Shown here piece by piece: positions 7,087 to 16,331 of a stretch of DNA of 64,000 nucleotides. Both the position numbers and the translations under genes were made by a program. The notes beneath the pieces were generated by a model. It did not search any database. It had not been told where the DNA came from and saw only the letters and a list, made by a program, of their open reading frames with translations. The first letter of the stretch is position 1, and each line of letters opens with the position of its first letter. Source of the DNA: Nitrospirota bacterium (lineage in GTDB: Bacteria > Nitrospirota > 9FT-COMBO-42-15 > HDB-SIOI813); contig JADLDG010000006.1 in NCBI GenBank assembly GCA_020846775.1, positions 1 to 64,000 of the forward strand, given 5' to 3'.

Positions 7087-8547
7087 TTAGCCTGGAATAC
7101 CGTAAGATGACCATTTCCTGTCAACCAGTTCCCTGATCTCTGCTGGCATCTCGATCTTCTTACCCCATGCACGGTTAACCTCTGGATATGACTTCATCGT
7201 GGCATCAATCCCCATCTTTGAGCCCAATTCCGGAAGGGGAGTTGAAAAGTCAAGATAATCAAACGGTGTATTTTCTATCATTACAGTGTCTCGGGCCGGA
7301 TCTACCCGGGTTGAAATTGCCCAGATAACATCATCCCAATTGCGGACATCAATGTCATTATCCACAATGATCACATATTTAGTGTATAAGAACTGTTTCA
7401 GAAAGCCCCACAACCCCATCATTACCCTCTTGGCATGTCCCGGGAATTCCTTCTTGATTGAAACTATTGCAATGCGGTATGATACTGCCTCCATAGGAAG
7501 ATGAAAGTCCACAATCTCCGGAAATTGATTTCTCAATACAGGGAGGAATATCCTTGTCAGTGCGAGTCCGATTATCGCATCCTCTTTAGGTGGACGTCCT
7601 GTTATAGTTGATAAGTAGAGCGGAGAATTCCTGTGAGTTATACATTTAATCCTCATAACCGGGAATTTCTCTTCTGCATTATAATAACCGGTGTGATCTG
7701 CAAATGGTCCCTCGGGCGCCTCTTCTCCGGGAATAATCTCTCCTTCAAGCACTATCTCACTTGAGGCCGGCACCATCAGTTCATTTGTAACGCATTTCAC
7801 AATCTCAACCGCTTCTTTCCGGAGCAGCCCTGCAAAATGAAACTCCCCCATCCTCTCCGGCACAGGGGTCACTGCCGCTATGGTAGTTGCCGGTTCACAC
7901 CCTATCGCAACAGACACAGGCATTGGGACATTTTTCTCCAGCCATTCTCTATGATGATGTGCCCCGCCACGCGTATTGAGCCAGCGCATAATCACCCTGT
8001 CCTTACCAATCACCTGCAGCCTGTATACACCAACATTGAATGGTCCTCCTGATGGCGACTGTGTAATGACCAGTGGCCAGGTAATAAGCGGGCCGGCGTC
8101 TCCAGGCCAGCATGTCATTACAGGGAATTTAGACAGGTCAACATCATTCCCCTGTAAAACGACCTCCTGACACACACCTTTGCTAACCGTCTTTGGAGTA
8201 AGACCCATTACTTTGGCAAAAAATGGAAATTTCTTAATAGCCTCTATCATCCCCTTTGGAGGCTCAGGCTGCTGCAGGTATGCAAGGAATGTCCCTATCT
8301 CATCAAGTCCCGCCTCATCACAGCCGAGTCCGAGGGCCACCCTTCCAACTGTTCCATATAAATTGGCAACAACCGGAATGCTGCAGCCCTCCACATTCTC
8401 AAATATGACTGCAGGCCCGCCTCTGGAGAGCAGTCTCTCCAGAATCTCTGTAATCTCATAATTTGTGTTTACCTCCGTCTTAATCCGGACAAGGTCTCCC
8501 TTTTGTTTCAAAACATCCAGAAAATTTCTTAGATCTTTATATGGCAT
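7087..8547 (-). CDS. ubiD: UbiD-family decarboxylase
   Basis: This 486-residue protein belongs to the UbiD (3-octaprenyl-4-hydroxybenzoate carboxy-lyase) family, which uses prenylated flavin made by UbiX. Recognisable segments are PYKDLRNFLDVLKQKG, YRLQVIGKDRVIMRW, the ERMGEFHFAGLLRKE region, ADHTGYYNAEEKFPVM and SIKKEFPGHAKRVMMGLWG. It should decarboxylate the prenylated 4-hydroxybenzoate made by the product of the overlapping upstream ubiA gene. The start overlaps the ubiA end by 11 bases. No ubiX is visible in the window. Confidence 0.92.
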   Translation of the reverse strand: MPYKDLRNFLDVLKQKGDLVRIKTEVNTNYEITEILERLLSRGGPAVIFENVEGCSIPVVANLYGTVGRVALGLGCDEAGLDEIGTFLAYLQQPEPPKGMIEAIKKFPFFAKVMGLTPKTVSKGVCQEVVLQGNDVDLSKFPVMTCWPGDAGPLITWPLVITQSPSGGPFNVGVYRLQVIGKDRVIMRWLNTRGGAHHHREWLEKNVPMPVSVAIGCEPATTIAAVTPVPERMGEFHFAGLLRKEAVEIVKCVTNELMVPASSEIVLEGEIIPGEEAPEGPFADHTGYYNAEEKFPVMRIKCITHRNSPLYLSTITGRPPKEDAIIGLALTRIFLPVLRNQFPEIVDFHLPMEAVSYRIAIVSIKKEFPGHAKRVMMGLWGFLKQFLYTKYVIIVDNDIDVRNWDDVIWAISTRVDPARDTVMIENTPFDYLDFSTPLPELGSKMGIDATMKSYPEVNRAWGKKIEMPAEIRELVDRKWSSYGIPG

Positions 8548-9409
8548 AATAACTCCTTATCAGAAGATCAGATACGATACCAATAAGAACAATAGTTCCA
8601 ATCCAGACATGGGATTTGAACAGCTGCAACAGTCCTTCCCGCTCAACTCCTCTTTTTATCTGGAACACCTGATACATAAAACCTACAGTTATGAGGAACA
8701 GGGAAAACAGGTAAATATTTCCAAGTCTTGATATCCTCCCAACAACAAACAGGGTGAATATTGTAAGCAGGAAGATTATGGCAAGGGCAAACCACGTATT
8801 TCCACCAAAAAGGATCGCAGTAGACTTGACTCCAATCCTTATGTCATCATCAATATCTATAAGGGCATAGATCGTATCATAGCCTGTTGCCCAGAAAATA
8901 GTTGCAAGAAAAATCAGAATTGAAGGCAGTGCCACTTCATTACGAACAGCGCCCCATGCAACAATGGCTCCCCAGCCGAAGGCCATGCCCAGAAAAAGCT
9001 GAGGGGTATTAACAAGCCTTTTCGTGAAGGGGTAAACGCCTGTCAGTAAAAGGGCAACCAGGGACAGCGCAATGCTGAGCCTGTTAAGGCTCAGGACAAG
9101 GGTAAGTGCAATCAGCAGTAGAATGAATAAAACTGCCGCGGCCTCAGACATCCTTAATCTTCCTGAAGCAAGAGGGCGGTCTTTAGTCCTCTCTACAAAT
9201 CTGTCAAACTTCCTGTCAGCCATGTCATTTATCACACACCCGGCACTGCGCATTATAAAAGAGCCGAAAACAAATATAAAGATATGTTTAAGCGACGGCC
9301 TCCCCTCGGAGGCAAGGACGAGCGACCATAGGACCGGCATCATGAGGAGTAATGTACCATACTGTTTGTCAAGGCGTATCAGGTCAGCGACTGCCTTCAG
9401 TTTTTCCAT
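8537..9409 (-). CDS. ubiA: UbiA-family 4-hydroxybenzoate polyprenyltransferase
   Basis: This 290-residue integral membrane protein has about eight hydrophobic segments. The first aspartate-rich motif is NDMADRKFDR (residues 61-70), followed by RTKDRPLASG; the second is the YALIDIDDDIRIG segment near residue 180. These bind the Mg-diphosphate of the polyprenyl donor. It should attach the isoprenoid tail to 4-hydroxybenzoate from chorismate lyase. It overlaps ubiD by 11 bases downstream and the chorismate lyase gene by 13 bases upstream, making one tight operon. Confidence 0.93.
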   Translation of the reverse strand: MEKLKAVADLIRLDKQYGTLLLMMPVLWSLVLASEGRPSLKHIFIFVFGSFIMRSAGCVINDMADRKFDRFVERTKDRPLASGRLRMSEAAAVLFILLLIALTLVLSLNRLSIALSLVALLLTGVYPFTKRLVNTPQLFLGMAFGWGAIVAWGAVRNEVALPSILIFLATIFWATGYDTIYALIDIDDDIRIGVKSTAILFGGNTWFALAIIFLLTIFTLFVVGRISRLGNIYLFSLFLITVGFMYQVFQIKRGVEREGLLQLFKSHVWIGTIVLIGIVSDLLIRSYYAI

Positions 9410-9987
9410 GTATCCGGTGAGAATACTTCCATAATCGCTGCATTGAATCCATCAGAAACCCTTAGGCGGTAACACCTTGCCCAGAGGGTATCTTCAATAG
9501 TTGAAAAATGCCCCGCTAAATAATCACTTTTTATCCGGCTGATAAATAACTGGTCCCGCAGGATCGGCATATTGTAATCACTGAGCAATACGCCTAGCGG
9601 TTTATTTTTCCTGTTTATATCGCGTTTTAAAGAATCAGAAATAGATGAAATATCAATCACTGAATGTGCATATACCAGGTTCTGCTCGTCTTTCTTCAGC
9701 CACGCATCTCTCACGATAGACGTGGTCCCTTCCTTTACGTCAAGGAATTTAGCCATTTCAAGACCCATGCCTGCACCATTCTGTCCTGTAACATCTACCG
9801 AAATATCAGACAAGAATAACGCACGGAAAAATTTGACAAGCGAGCCGTCATACAATAAAGTCAAACGCAAAAGCCTGGAAACGTCAAACTTAGAAGAACT
9901 GGAGATAAATTCCTCAGGGTCCATCCATGAACAAACAGGTATATAGGAAAACGGAAGATGGGTCAGATAATATTTTTCTATCAGCAT
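9397..9987 (-). CDS. ubiC: Chorismate lyase-like protein (UbiC/DUF98 superfamily)
   Basis: This 196-residue protein resembles the chorismate pyruvate-lyase superfamily. RLLRLTLLYDGSLV matches the region before the substrate site, IVRDAWL supplies the conserved arginine, NKPLGVLL matches the PLG motif, and MEVFSP near the C-terminus supplies the catalytic glutamate. It should convert chorismate to 4-hydroxybenzoate plus pyruvate, the first step towards a benzoquinone. Identity to E. coli UbiC looks low, so context with ubiA and ubiD carries much of the call. The ATG at 9987 lies at the predicted transcription start. Confidence 0.75.
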   Translation of the reverse strand: MLIEKYYLTHLPFSYIPVCSWMDPEEFISSSSKFDVSRLLRLTLLYDGSLVKFFRALFLSDISVDVTGQNGAGMGLEMAKFLDVKEGTTSIVRDAWLKKDEQNLVYAHSVIDISSISDSLKRDINRKNKPLGVLLSDYNMPILRDQLFISRIKSDYLAGHFSTIEDTLWARCYRLRVSDGFNAAIMEVFSPDTWKN

Positions 9988-9994
9988 AGCCCAT

Positions 9995-10024
9995 AGAATA
10001 AAACAAAGGGTTTTAAGAAGTCAA
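9995..10024 (-). promoter_or_regulatory. Promoter of ubiC-ubiA-ubiD
   Basis: On the minus strand TTGACT (10024 down to 10019) is followed after 18 bases by TATTCT (10000 to 9995). Transcription should begin near 9988, next to the ubiC ATG at 9987, giving a leaderless mRNA; no Shine-Dalgarno sequence is visible. Boxes were located by eye. Confidence 0.5.
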
Positions 10025-10145
10025 CTTTTATATTGACATGTTTGTCTTGACAAGCGAATCTTGACCATGTATGGTTAAAATACGGTCATACTCACAAGAT
10101 AAACTGAGCAATATTTGGCTAATCCGACATATATGAAGGGAGATT

Positions 10146-10535
10146 GTGACTGAAATATTACATATCCTGGTAATAGATGATGATCCCGTAATGAGGTCCT
10201 TACTAAAGAGTTTCCTCTCTCTGCATAAATTCAGAGTTGACTGTGTTATGACAGAATCGGATGCTATAAAGGTGTTACACAATAACAATGTCAATGTTGT
10301 AATAACTGACCTTAAAATACCTGGAATGAATTGCGTTCAACTCATGAGATCAATTACCCGGACAAAGGCCGGCGTTAAGATAATTGCTATGGGTGGAGAT
10401 ACAAGCTTTGAAAGACTCCCCCAGGATATAAAGACAACCACACCCTTCATCCAGAAACCATTTAAGCTGCAGGAAATAGAGAAGCTAATCAATAAATTAA
10501 CCGGATTTAAACCCAAACCTCTCGATATCTATTAA
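10146..10535 (+). CDS. Single-domain response regulator (CheY-like receiver)
   Basis: This 129-residue protein is a stand-alone receiver domain. The acidic pair lies in VIDDDPVM, phospho-acceptor Asp55 in VVITDLKIPG, and the conserved lysine in FIQKPFKL near residue 105. It lacks an output domain and presumably signals by protein contact. The GTG start at 10146 is preceded by GAAGGGAG. No kinase is adjacent. Its 3' end overlaps the convergent recO gene by 39 bases. Confidence 0.88.
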   Translation: MTEILHILVIDDDPVMRSLLKSFLSLHKFRVDCVMTESDAIKVLHNNNVNVVITDLKIPGMNCVQLMRSITRTKAGVKIIAMGGDTSFERLPQDIKTTTPFIQKPFKLQEIEKLINKLTGFKPKPLDIY

Positions 10536-11252
10536 TTTCTTCCCTGTTACATGCCCTATGTGCAGGGCAAGTATGCCCCTGATCTCATTTTTTATATTAT
10601 CCGCCAGCCTGAATCTGTTAATGTGACTACTGACCATAGTCTGCCATCTCCGCATAACTGCAATGGTTCCACCGCTTGCCAGTATCCCTCCGCCACCCGT
10701 CATATTGACACATACAGGACAAAGTAGTCCTCCTTCAGCCACAGAAATAATCCCTTTCAAATTGCTGACCATCCTGTTACACTTCGCACATCCGTCGAAG
10801 CGAAGCCCAAGTCCGGATAAGTGGAGTATCTGAATCTGATAAAAAAAGAGGACATTATCAACATGCTCTCCGGCAGATATCCTGTCAAGAGACCTTAGCA
10901 GGAGGTTAAATATGGCCTTACTGGGATCTTCAAGCGGAGTTAACTTCCTCAGCACATCCACCATACTTGATGAATGAAGAATCAGATCAAGATCTTCCCT
11001 TACCTGACTGAATGAATTGACGATGTCAGCAGTTTCAATACGATATAAGGATCCCTGCCGTTTCCTGAACAAGCCCAGTCTGCAATGAGTAAATGGCTCA
11101 AGTGAGCCGCCAAACCTGTTTTTAAAGCTCCTCGCCCCTTTTGCTATGCCGTCAATCCTTCCCAGGTCTTCAGTAAATATACCGACAATCCTGTCATACT
11201 CACCCATAGGCCGGCTGTTGAGTATAATACCTGATGATTTTATCAATGGCAT
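10497..11252 (-). CDS. recO: DNA repair protein RecO
   Basis: This 251-residue protein acts with RecF and RecR to load RecA on SSB-coated gaps. The N-terminal OB fold is recognisable (SSGIILNSRPMGEYDRIVGIF, then GAKGARSFKNRFGGSLEPF-like sequence). A zinc site follows with CAKC near residue 160 and CPVC near 180. Size is typical. It lies head-to-tail after mgtE and era, with an 8-base gap to mgtE, and overlaps the convergent response regulator by 39 bases. Confidence 0.9.
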   Translation of the reverse strand: MPLIKSSGIILNSRPMGEYDRIVGIFTEDLGRIDGIAKGARSFKNRFGGSLEPFTHCRLGLFRKRQGSLYRIETADIVNSFSQVREDLDLILHSSSMVDVLRKLTPLEDPSKAIFNLLLRSLDRISAGEHVDNVLFFYQIQILHLSGLGLRFDGCAKCNRMVSNLKGIISVAEGGLLCPVCVNMTGGGGILASGGTIAVMRRWQTMVSSHINRFRLADNIKNEIRGILALHIGHVTGKKLIDIERFGFKSG

Positions 11253-11260
11253 AACTTTAC

Positions 11261-12616
11261 CTATAAATACTCGATCATCACCGTTGCTACAGATAGATAT
11301 ATGGTAAATCCTACTATATCTGTCAGCGTTGTCACAACAGGTCCCGATGCTATGGCAGGGTCTACCTTCAACATCTTGAATATAACAGGCATCATGGTAC
11401 CAAGCGCTGATGCAACAAGTATAGATGTAATCATTGCATTACCGACTACAAGACCAAGCATGGCCTGCCCATGCCATAAATATACTACTATCCCCAGGAG
11501 TATGCCGCAAACAGCACTGATCAGGAGGGCCACCCTTAATTCCTTTAACCATACCCGCATGGCATTGGTAACCTCGATCCGGCCGGTAGCAAGGCCACGT
11601 GTAACAACAGTAGAAGACTGCACGCCTACATTACCGGATACGGCGCTGATTATAGGTGCGAACGAGACAAGGGCTATAATCTGTTCAAGGGTTGCCTTAA
11701 AATGCCACAGGACAGCGCCAACAACAACCTCACCGAATATTGTTACGATCAGCCACGGAAGACGGTATCGTGCCACTCTTAAAGGGGAGCTGGTAAATAT
11801 ATACTCATCATCCTCTGTACCGGCCATCTTCAACATATCTTCAGTTGCTTCTTCACGGATAACATCAATTACGTCATCTACCGTGATGATGCCGGCAAGT
11901 TTATCTTCTTTATCAACAACCGGAATAGCAAGGATGTTATACCTTGCTACAAGACGTGCCACCTCTTCCTGATCAACATCTGTATTTACACGAATGACCT
12001 CAGTTTCCATAATTTCACTAAGCCTTGTAACCGGAGGGACAAGGAGGAGTTTACGCAGAGAGACCACACCAACCAACCTACCTGACTCATTAACAACATA
12101 GACATAGAAGACCATTTCAACTTCTCCTGCCTCCTGAAGTTTCTTTATCGCATCCTGAACACTCAAATCCTCTGTGAGTGAAAACACCTTTGTGTTCATG
12201 ATACCGCCGGCAGTCTCGGCAGGATACTGAAGCAGCTCTTTTACGGCCTCATACTCCTTGACCCCCATCAGGGTCAGGACTTCATGACCTTTTTCATCAG
12301 GCAGATCTGCAAATATATCTGCCACATCATCGGATGGGATGTGTCTTAAAAGCTGGACAATCTCATATGGCGGGATCATCTCCAGGACGGCGCGCCTGCT
12401 CCCTTCGTCCATCTCACTTATGAGCTGCCCCCTTGTCGTGCTCTCTTTAAGGAGGCCGAATATGGTTTTTATCTCTTTCGCATCAAGGCTTCTGAATAAC
12501 CGTGCGAGGTCGGCATGATGCATACGGTTGGCCATGTTGGCTAAATTGGCAATAGCCCCGCGATGAAGGAATTTCCTTACTGTCCAGATAAGCTGATCAA
12601 ATTTTACGACTGCCAT
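11261..12616 (-). CDS. mgtE: MgtE magnesium transporter
   Basis: This 451-residue protein has the MgtE layout: an N-terminal helical domain (about residues 25-130, with ADLARLFRSLD and HIPSDDVADIFADLP), two CBS domains (about 135-255), a plug helix, and five membrane helices from about 285. The Mg gating sites are expected at the N/CBS interface. The membrane part shows VGVQSSTVVTRGLATG and a final SVATVMIEYL. It forms a Mg2+ channel in the inner membrane gated by cytoplasmic Mg2+. Era lies 23 bases upstream and recO 8 bases downstream. Confidence 0.93.
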   Translation of the reverse strand: MAVVKFDQLIWTVRKFLHRGAIANLANMANRMHHADLARLFRSLDAKEIKTIFGLLKESTTRGQLISEMDEGSRRAVLEMIPPYEIVQLLRHIPSDDVADIFADLPDEKGHEVLTLMGVKEYEAVKELLQYPAETAGGIMNTKVFSLTEDLSVQDAIKKLQEAGEVEMVFYVYVVNESGRLVGVVSLRKLLLVPPVTRLSEIMETEVIRVNTDVDQEEVARLVARYNILAIPVVDKEDKLAGIITVDDVIDVIREEATEDMLKMAGTEDDEYIFTSSPLRVARYRLPWLIVTIFGEVVVGAVLWHFKATLEQIIALVSFAPIISAVSGNVGVQSSTVVTRGLATGRIEVTNAMRVWLKELRVALLISAVCGILLGIVVYLWHGQAMLGLVVGNAMITSILVASALGTMMPVIFKMLKVDPAIASGPVVTTLTDIVGFTIYLSVATVMIEYL

Positions 12617-12639
12617 AAGTTAATTTCTCATTGGTAATT

Positions 12640-13539
12640 CTATATTTTATATCCAAGCATCCTAAGAATCATATCATCACCGCGCCAGCCTGATTTAACC
12701 TTGACCCATAACTCAAGAAAGACCTTTATACCCATAATAGCCTCAAGCTCTTCCCTCGCAAGCTGCCCGACTTTCTTTAACTTTGTTCCGCCCTTTCCTA
12801 TAACGATCCCCTTCTGTGAATCTTTATCTACAAAAATGACCGCCCTGATAAACACCATGTTTTTTTCCTTATCCTCCCCGAATTCCTCAATACCAACGGC
12901 GATGGAATATGGTATCTCCTCATAAGTAAGCTGAAATATTTTCTCCCTCACAAGCTCTGCGGCAATGAACCTCATTGGCTGGTCTGTCACAGCATCATCT
13001 GGAAAGTACTGCGGACCTTCCGGCAGACGACTCACAATTGATTCATATAGAACGGACACATTATCTCCCCGCAGGGCGGAAACAGGAAAGATCTCAACGA
13101 AATTATACAAACGGCTGAATTCATCTATAAGCGGAAGGAGTAAGCCCTTTTGAACCAGGTCAATCTTGTTTATAAGAAGGAGTACAGGTTTCTTAACATC
13201 CTGCAGTCTTTCGATGATGTATCTGTCGCCGCCGCCGATTGACTCTCCGGCCTCAGTCATATAAAGAACGATATCTACTTCATCAAGGGTGTGCAGTGCT
13301 GTCTTTACCATGTATTCATTTAATTTATGCTTTGGTTTATGAATGCCCGGGGTGTCAATAAAGATAACCTGAGTTCCTGGATGCGTACTGATCCCAAGTA
13401 TCCTGTTTCTTGTAGTCTGTGGTTTGTCAGAGACTATAGAGACCTTCTCTCCCAGGATAGCGTTTAAAAGAGTGGATTTTCCAACATTCGGTCTGCCTAT
13501 AATCGAGACGAACCCTGATTTAAAGGTATTTTCAGGCAT
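12640..13539 (-). CDS. era: GTPase Era
   Basis: This 299-residue ribosome-assembly GTPase binds the 3' end of 16S rRNA. The G motifs are clear: GRPNVGKST (15-23), DTPGIHKPKHKLNEY, and NKID (G4). The C-terminal KH domain is recognisable by AELVREKIFQLTYEEIPYS and the GKGGTKLKKVGQLAREELE turn. Length is standard. It is the first gene of an apparent era-mgtE-recO operon; era-recO proximity is common in bacteria, whereas mgtE insertion between them is less so. Confidence 0.96.
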   Translation of the reverse strand: MPENTFKSGFVSIIGRPNVGKSTLLNAILGEKVSIVSDKPQTTRNRILGISTHPGTQVIFIDTPGIHKPKHKLNEYMVKTALHTLDEVDIVLYMTEAGESIGGGDRYIIERLQDVKKPVLLLINKIDLVQKGLLLPLIDEFSRLYNFVEIFPVSALRGDNVSVLYESIVSRLPEGPQYFPDDAVTDQPMRFIAAELVREKIFQLTYEEIPYSIAVGIEEFGEDKEKNMVFIRAVIFVDKDSQKGIVIGKGGTKLKKVGQLAREELEAIMGIKVFLELWVKVKSGWRGDDMILRMLGYKI

Positions 13540-13633
13540 CTAAACAATTTAACATACTTTGGAAATAAGAGGCAAGGGAAACTGATGACTTCAAAAAAAC
13601 GAAACCTATTCAGGAGGTTGCAAAGGCAGGTGG

Positions 13634-14911
13634 TTATGCGGCGGCTCCGGCAACGACACATTTATTTCTACCACTATTTTTGGCAATATAGAGACTGGCA
13701 TCAGCATCTTCAATTATATGTTCTGCGGTCCTCTTACCTGCAGAATCTGCGATGCCAATACTGATGGTCAACGAATGGTCTAAGCCTGAGAATTTATATC
13801 CTTCAACAACCCCTCTTAATCTTTCTACCAGCGTTAACACACCGGATTTCGGAGTGTACGGAGATAACACTGCAAACTCCTCTCCTCCATAACGGGTGAC
13901 AATGTCTGTTTCCCTCACATTGTTCCTGATTACTGCAACCATCTCCCTAAGGACTAAATCACCAGCCTGATGGCCTAATGTATCATTAATTTTCTTAAAG
14001 AAATCAATGTCAATAATAGAAAGTGAAAATATTGTTCCATGTCGTGAATACCTGCTCATCTCTTCACTAATCCTCATATCAAAATATCTCCTGTTGTAGG
14101 CGCCTGTCAGGGGGTCAAGGATTGACAATGCCGAAGAAGACTTCTCAGAATCATTGATCCTTGAAATGACTGCTTTAAGAGTTGATTCTATTTCATTCTC
14201 ACACCGTGTATTGTCTAACTCAGGTTTAAAGTCATATTCACCATTTCTAATAGCGCTCAAATACGGTAATAACCTGAAAAGAGGCTTGCATGAATAAAAA
14301 TATACTATGGATAATATAACTATAGCGCCCCATAAAAAAATGCCCGAAACATTCCTTATAAACCTCATTTTATCAGTTATTGTTGGTAGAAACGCACTGA
14401 TTTCTGTATGTTGTACGTCCATATAATTGTCAAGTTCCCGGATAAAATACCCCATTCTCTCGCCGATCTCAGCCACTTCCTCTATTTGCTTCTGTCTCAG
14501 TTTAACATCGTCTTCTGCCAATACTGCATTTACATGGGTTATATATTTTGGATAGAGGTTTTTTATAGCCTCTGTATTTTGAGCATATTGTCTGAACTCC
14601 TCATCATCCATCCCGTTAAGGTATATAAAGCTTATCCCCTCTGACAGTCCTTCAATGCCCCGCTCTAATTCCTTAAGATGTGATTTAATTTGGTCAGCAT
14701 CTTTAAATGAACCATATTCGAGACTGTAGACACCTCCCTGGATAGCTGTAATGTGGTAAATTATCTTGTGAGCATTAAAAAATATGGAAACATGATGATT
14801 AAATATTTCAACTTCTTCATCTACCGTTTTAGCAAGATGCTCGGAGGTAATATGAATTGCTATAAAGAGAATGGACACAATAACCAGATAAATCTTTAAT
14901 CTGTCTTTCAC
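13634..14911 (-). CDS. Membrane-bound diguanylate cyclase (GGDEF)
   Basis: This 425-residue protein has an N-terminal membrane helix (about residues 5-22), a periplasmic helical sensor region of about 160 residues, a second membrane helix (about 185-208) and a HAMP-like linker. A C-terminal GGDEF domain begins near LDPLTGAYNRRYFD. The active site is RYGGEEF, and the product-inhibition site RETD lies five residues before GGEEF. It should make cyclic di-GMP. A PilZ protein at 44 kb is a possible receptor, but nothing links them directly. Confidence 0.93.
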   Translation of the reverse strand: MKDRLKIYLVIVSILFIAIHITSEHLAKTVDEEVEIFNHHVSIFFNAHKIIYHITAIQGGVYSLEYGSFKDADQIKSHLKELERGIEGLSEGISFIYLNGMDDEEFRQYAQNTEAIKNLYPKYITHVNAVLAEDDVKLRQKQIEEVAEIGERMGYFIRELDNYMDVQHTEISAFLPTITDKMRFIRNVSGIFLWGAIVILSIVYFYSCKPLFRLLPYLSAIRNGEYDFKPELDNTRCENEIESTLKAVISRINDSEKSSSALSILDPLTGAYNRRYFDMRISEEMSRYSRHGTIFSLSIIDIDFFKKINDTLGHQAGDLVLREMVAVIRNNVRETDIVTRYGGEEFAVLSPYTPKSGVLTLVERLRGVVEGYKFSGLDHSLTISIGIADSAGKRTAEHIIEDADASLYIAKNSGRNKCVVAGAAA

Positions 14912-14959
14912 GTTTGTTATTATCGGCGCAAAATAATTATTCTGTAGGAATGAAACCTA

Positions 14960-14989
14960 TTGATTTTATTGGAATTCATATACTATAAT
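14960..14989 (+). promoter_or_regulatory. nadA promoter
   Basis: TTGATT (14960-14965) and TATAAT (14984-14989) are separated by 18 bases. The start point would fall near 14996, which is the A of the nadA ATG, so a leaderless transcript is predicted. No Shine-Dalgarno motif precedes that ATG. Confidence 0.6.
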
Positions 14990-14995
14990 ATTAAC

Positions 14996-16084
14996 ATGAA
15001 TGCAGGCACTCCTTACTTAATCGAAGATTACCTGAACTTATCCATTACTGAGCTGGACGAACGGATAATAAAGGCGCGAAAACACCTTAACGGACGCCTT
15101 CTCATATTGGGTCATCACTATCAGCAGGATGATATAATAAGATATGCGGATTTCCGGGGTGATTCTCTGAAGCTGTCTCAGCAGGCAGCTAAAAGCATCA
15201 GCGAATTTATAGTATTTTGCGGGGTGCACTTCATGGCAGAAACGGCAGACATTGTCACCGCGGAGTGGCAAAAGGTGATTCTGCCGGACCTTACAGCAGG
15301 CTGCTCCATGGCTGATATGGCAGACCTTTACAGGGTAGAAAAGGCATGGAAAGAGATCACCAATATTGCAGGAGAGGAAAATGTCCTGCCCGTTACATAT
15401 ATTAATTCCTCGGCTGATTTAAAGGCATTCTGCGGAAAAAAAGGGGGGGCCATATGCACATCATCCTCTGCAGAAAAGATAGTCAGGTGGGCGCTGGGAG
15501 CAAGAAGGAAGGTCTTATTCTTTCCTGACGAGCATCTTGGAAGGAATAGTGCAGCAAGGGCCGGCATACCCGAAGATGAGATTATTGTATGGCACAGGGA
15601 TGAGCATCTCGGAGGGAATCATGAGGCCGGAATCAACAAGGCAAGGGTTGTTCTTTGGGATGGATTCTGCAATGTCCATATGCTGTTTCTGCCAAAACAC
15701 ATTGAATACTTCAGGGAAAAGCATCCCGGCATAAACATCATTGTCCACCCTGAATGCCGCAGTGAGGTGGTGGACCGGTCTGATCTGTGCGGTTCTACAG
15801 AATACATTATCAATACAGTAAAATCTGCGCTGCCGGGTACAGCATGGGCCATAGGGACAGAGATTAATCTCGTAAACCGCCTTAGAAAGGAAGAACCTGA
15901 TAAGACGATATTCTTCCTCTCTCCTACAGTATGTCTATGTTCAACCATGTACAGGATTGACCCTCAGCACTTGTGCTGGGCACTGGAGAACCTGGTTAAT
16001 GGCAATGTTGTTAATCAGATTATTGTGCCCGAGGAAGAAAAGAAGTGGGCAAGAATAGCTCTGGATAGGATGATGGCGTTATAA
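14996..16084 (+). CDS. nadA: Quinolinate synthase NadA
   Basis: This 362-residue [4Fe-4S] enzyme condenses iminoaspartate with dihydroxyacetone phosphate to quinolinate in NAD synthesis. Family landmarks include LILGHHYQQDDI, DLTAGCSMADMAD, TYINSSADLKAFCG, TSSSAEKIVRWAL, and HPECRSEVVD with the late PTVCLCSTMYRID. Conserved cysteines in GFCNVH, ECRSE and LCSTMYR-type segments are candidates for cluster ligands. ATG 14996 is chosen over an upstream TTG in frame because the promoter -10 box occupies that extension. nadB is not in the window. Confidence 0.95.
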   Translation: MNAGTPYLIEDYLNLSITELDERIIKARKHLNGRLLILGHHYQQDDIIRYADFRGDSLKLSQQAAKSISEFIVFCGVHFMAETADIVTAEWQKVILPDLTAGCSMADMADLYRVEKAWKEITNIAGEENVLPVTYINSSADLKAFCGKKGGAICTSSSAEKIVRWALGARRKVLFFPDEHLGRNSAARAGIPEDEIIVWHRDEHLGGNHEAGINKARVVLWDGFCNVHMLFLPKHIEYFREKHPGINIIVHPECRSEVVDRSDLCGSTEYIINTVKSALPGTAWAIGTEINLVNRLRKEEPDKTIFFLSPTVCLCSTMYRIDPQHLCWALENLVNGNVVNQIIVPEEEKKWARIALDRMMAL

Positions 16085-16133
16085 GAAGCAATGAGTATGA
16101 AGCAGATAGTGCTAAAGGAGGTTCTATCTTCGC

Positions 16134-16325
16134 ATGAAACAATTTGAGCAATTCAAGGCATCTATGCTCTTCTGTGCGGAATGTAAGCAGGCAGTACCTG
16201 TAAGGGAACGGCTCCTGCTTGTCCTTGCAGACGGCGACTTATATGACTATATGTGTGTATACTGCGCCAGTTCAGTGGGATCCAGGAAGGAATCACAGAC
16301 TAAGGAAGTAAAGATACTCCCCTGA
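16134..16325 (+). CDS. Small CxxC/CxxC zinc-ribbon protein, unknown function
   Basis: This 63-residue protein has CAEC near residue 14 and CVYC near residue 41, the arrangement of a zinc ribbon. AAAGGAGG lies about 9 bases before the ATG, and the gene follows nadA by 49 bases on the same strand. I do not recognise the family. The spacing of cysteines suggests metal binding; a role in NAD synthesis or elsewhere cannot be inferred. Confidence 0.6.
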   Translation: MKQFEQFKASMLFCAECKQAVPVRERLLLVLADGDLYDYMCVYCASSVGSRKESQTKEVKILP

Positions 16326-16331
16326 TACAGT

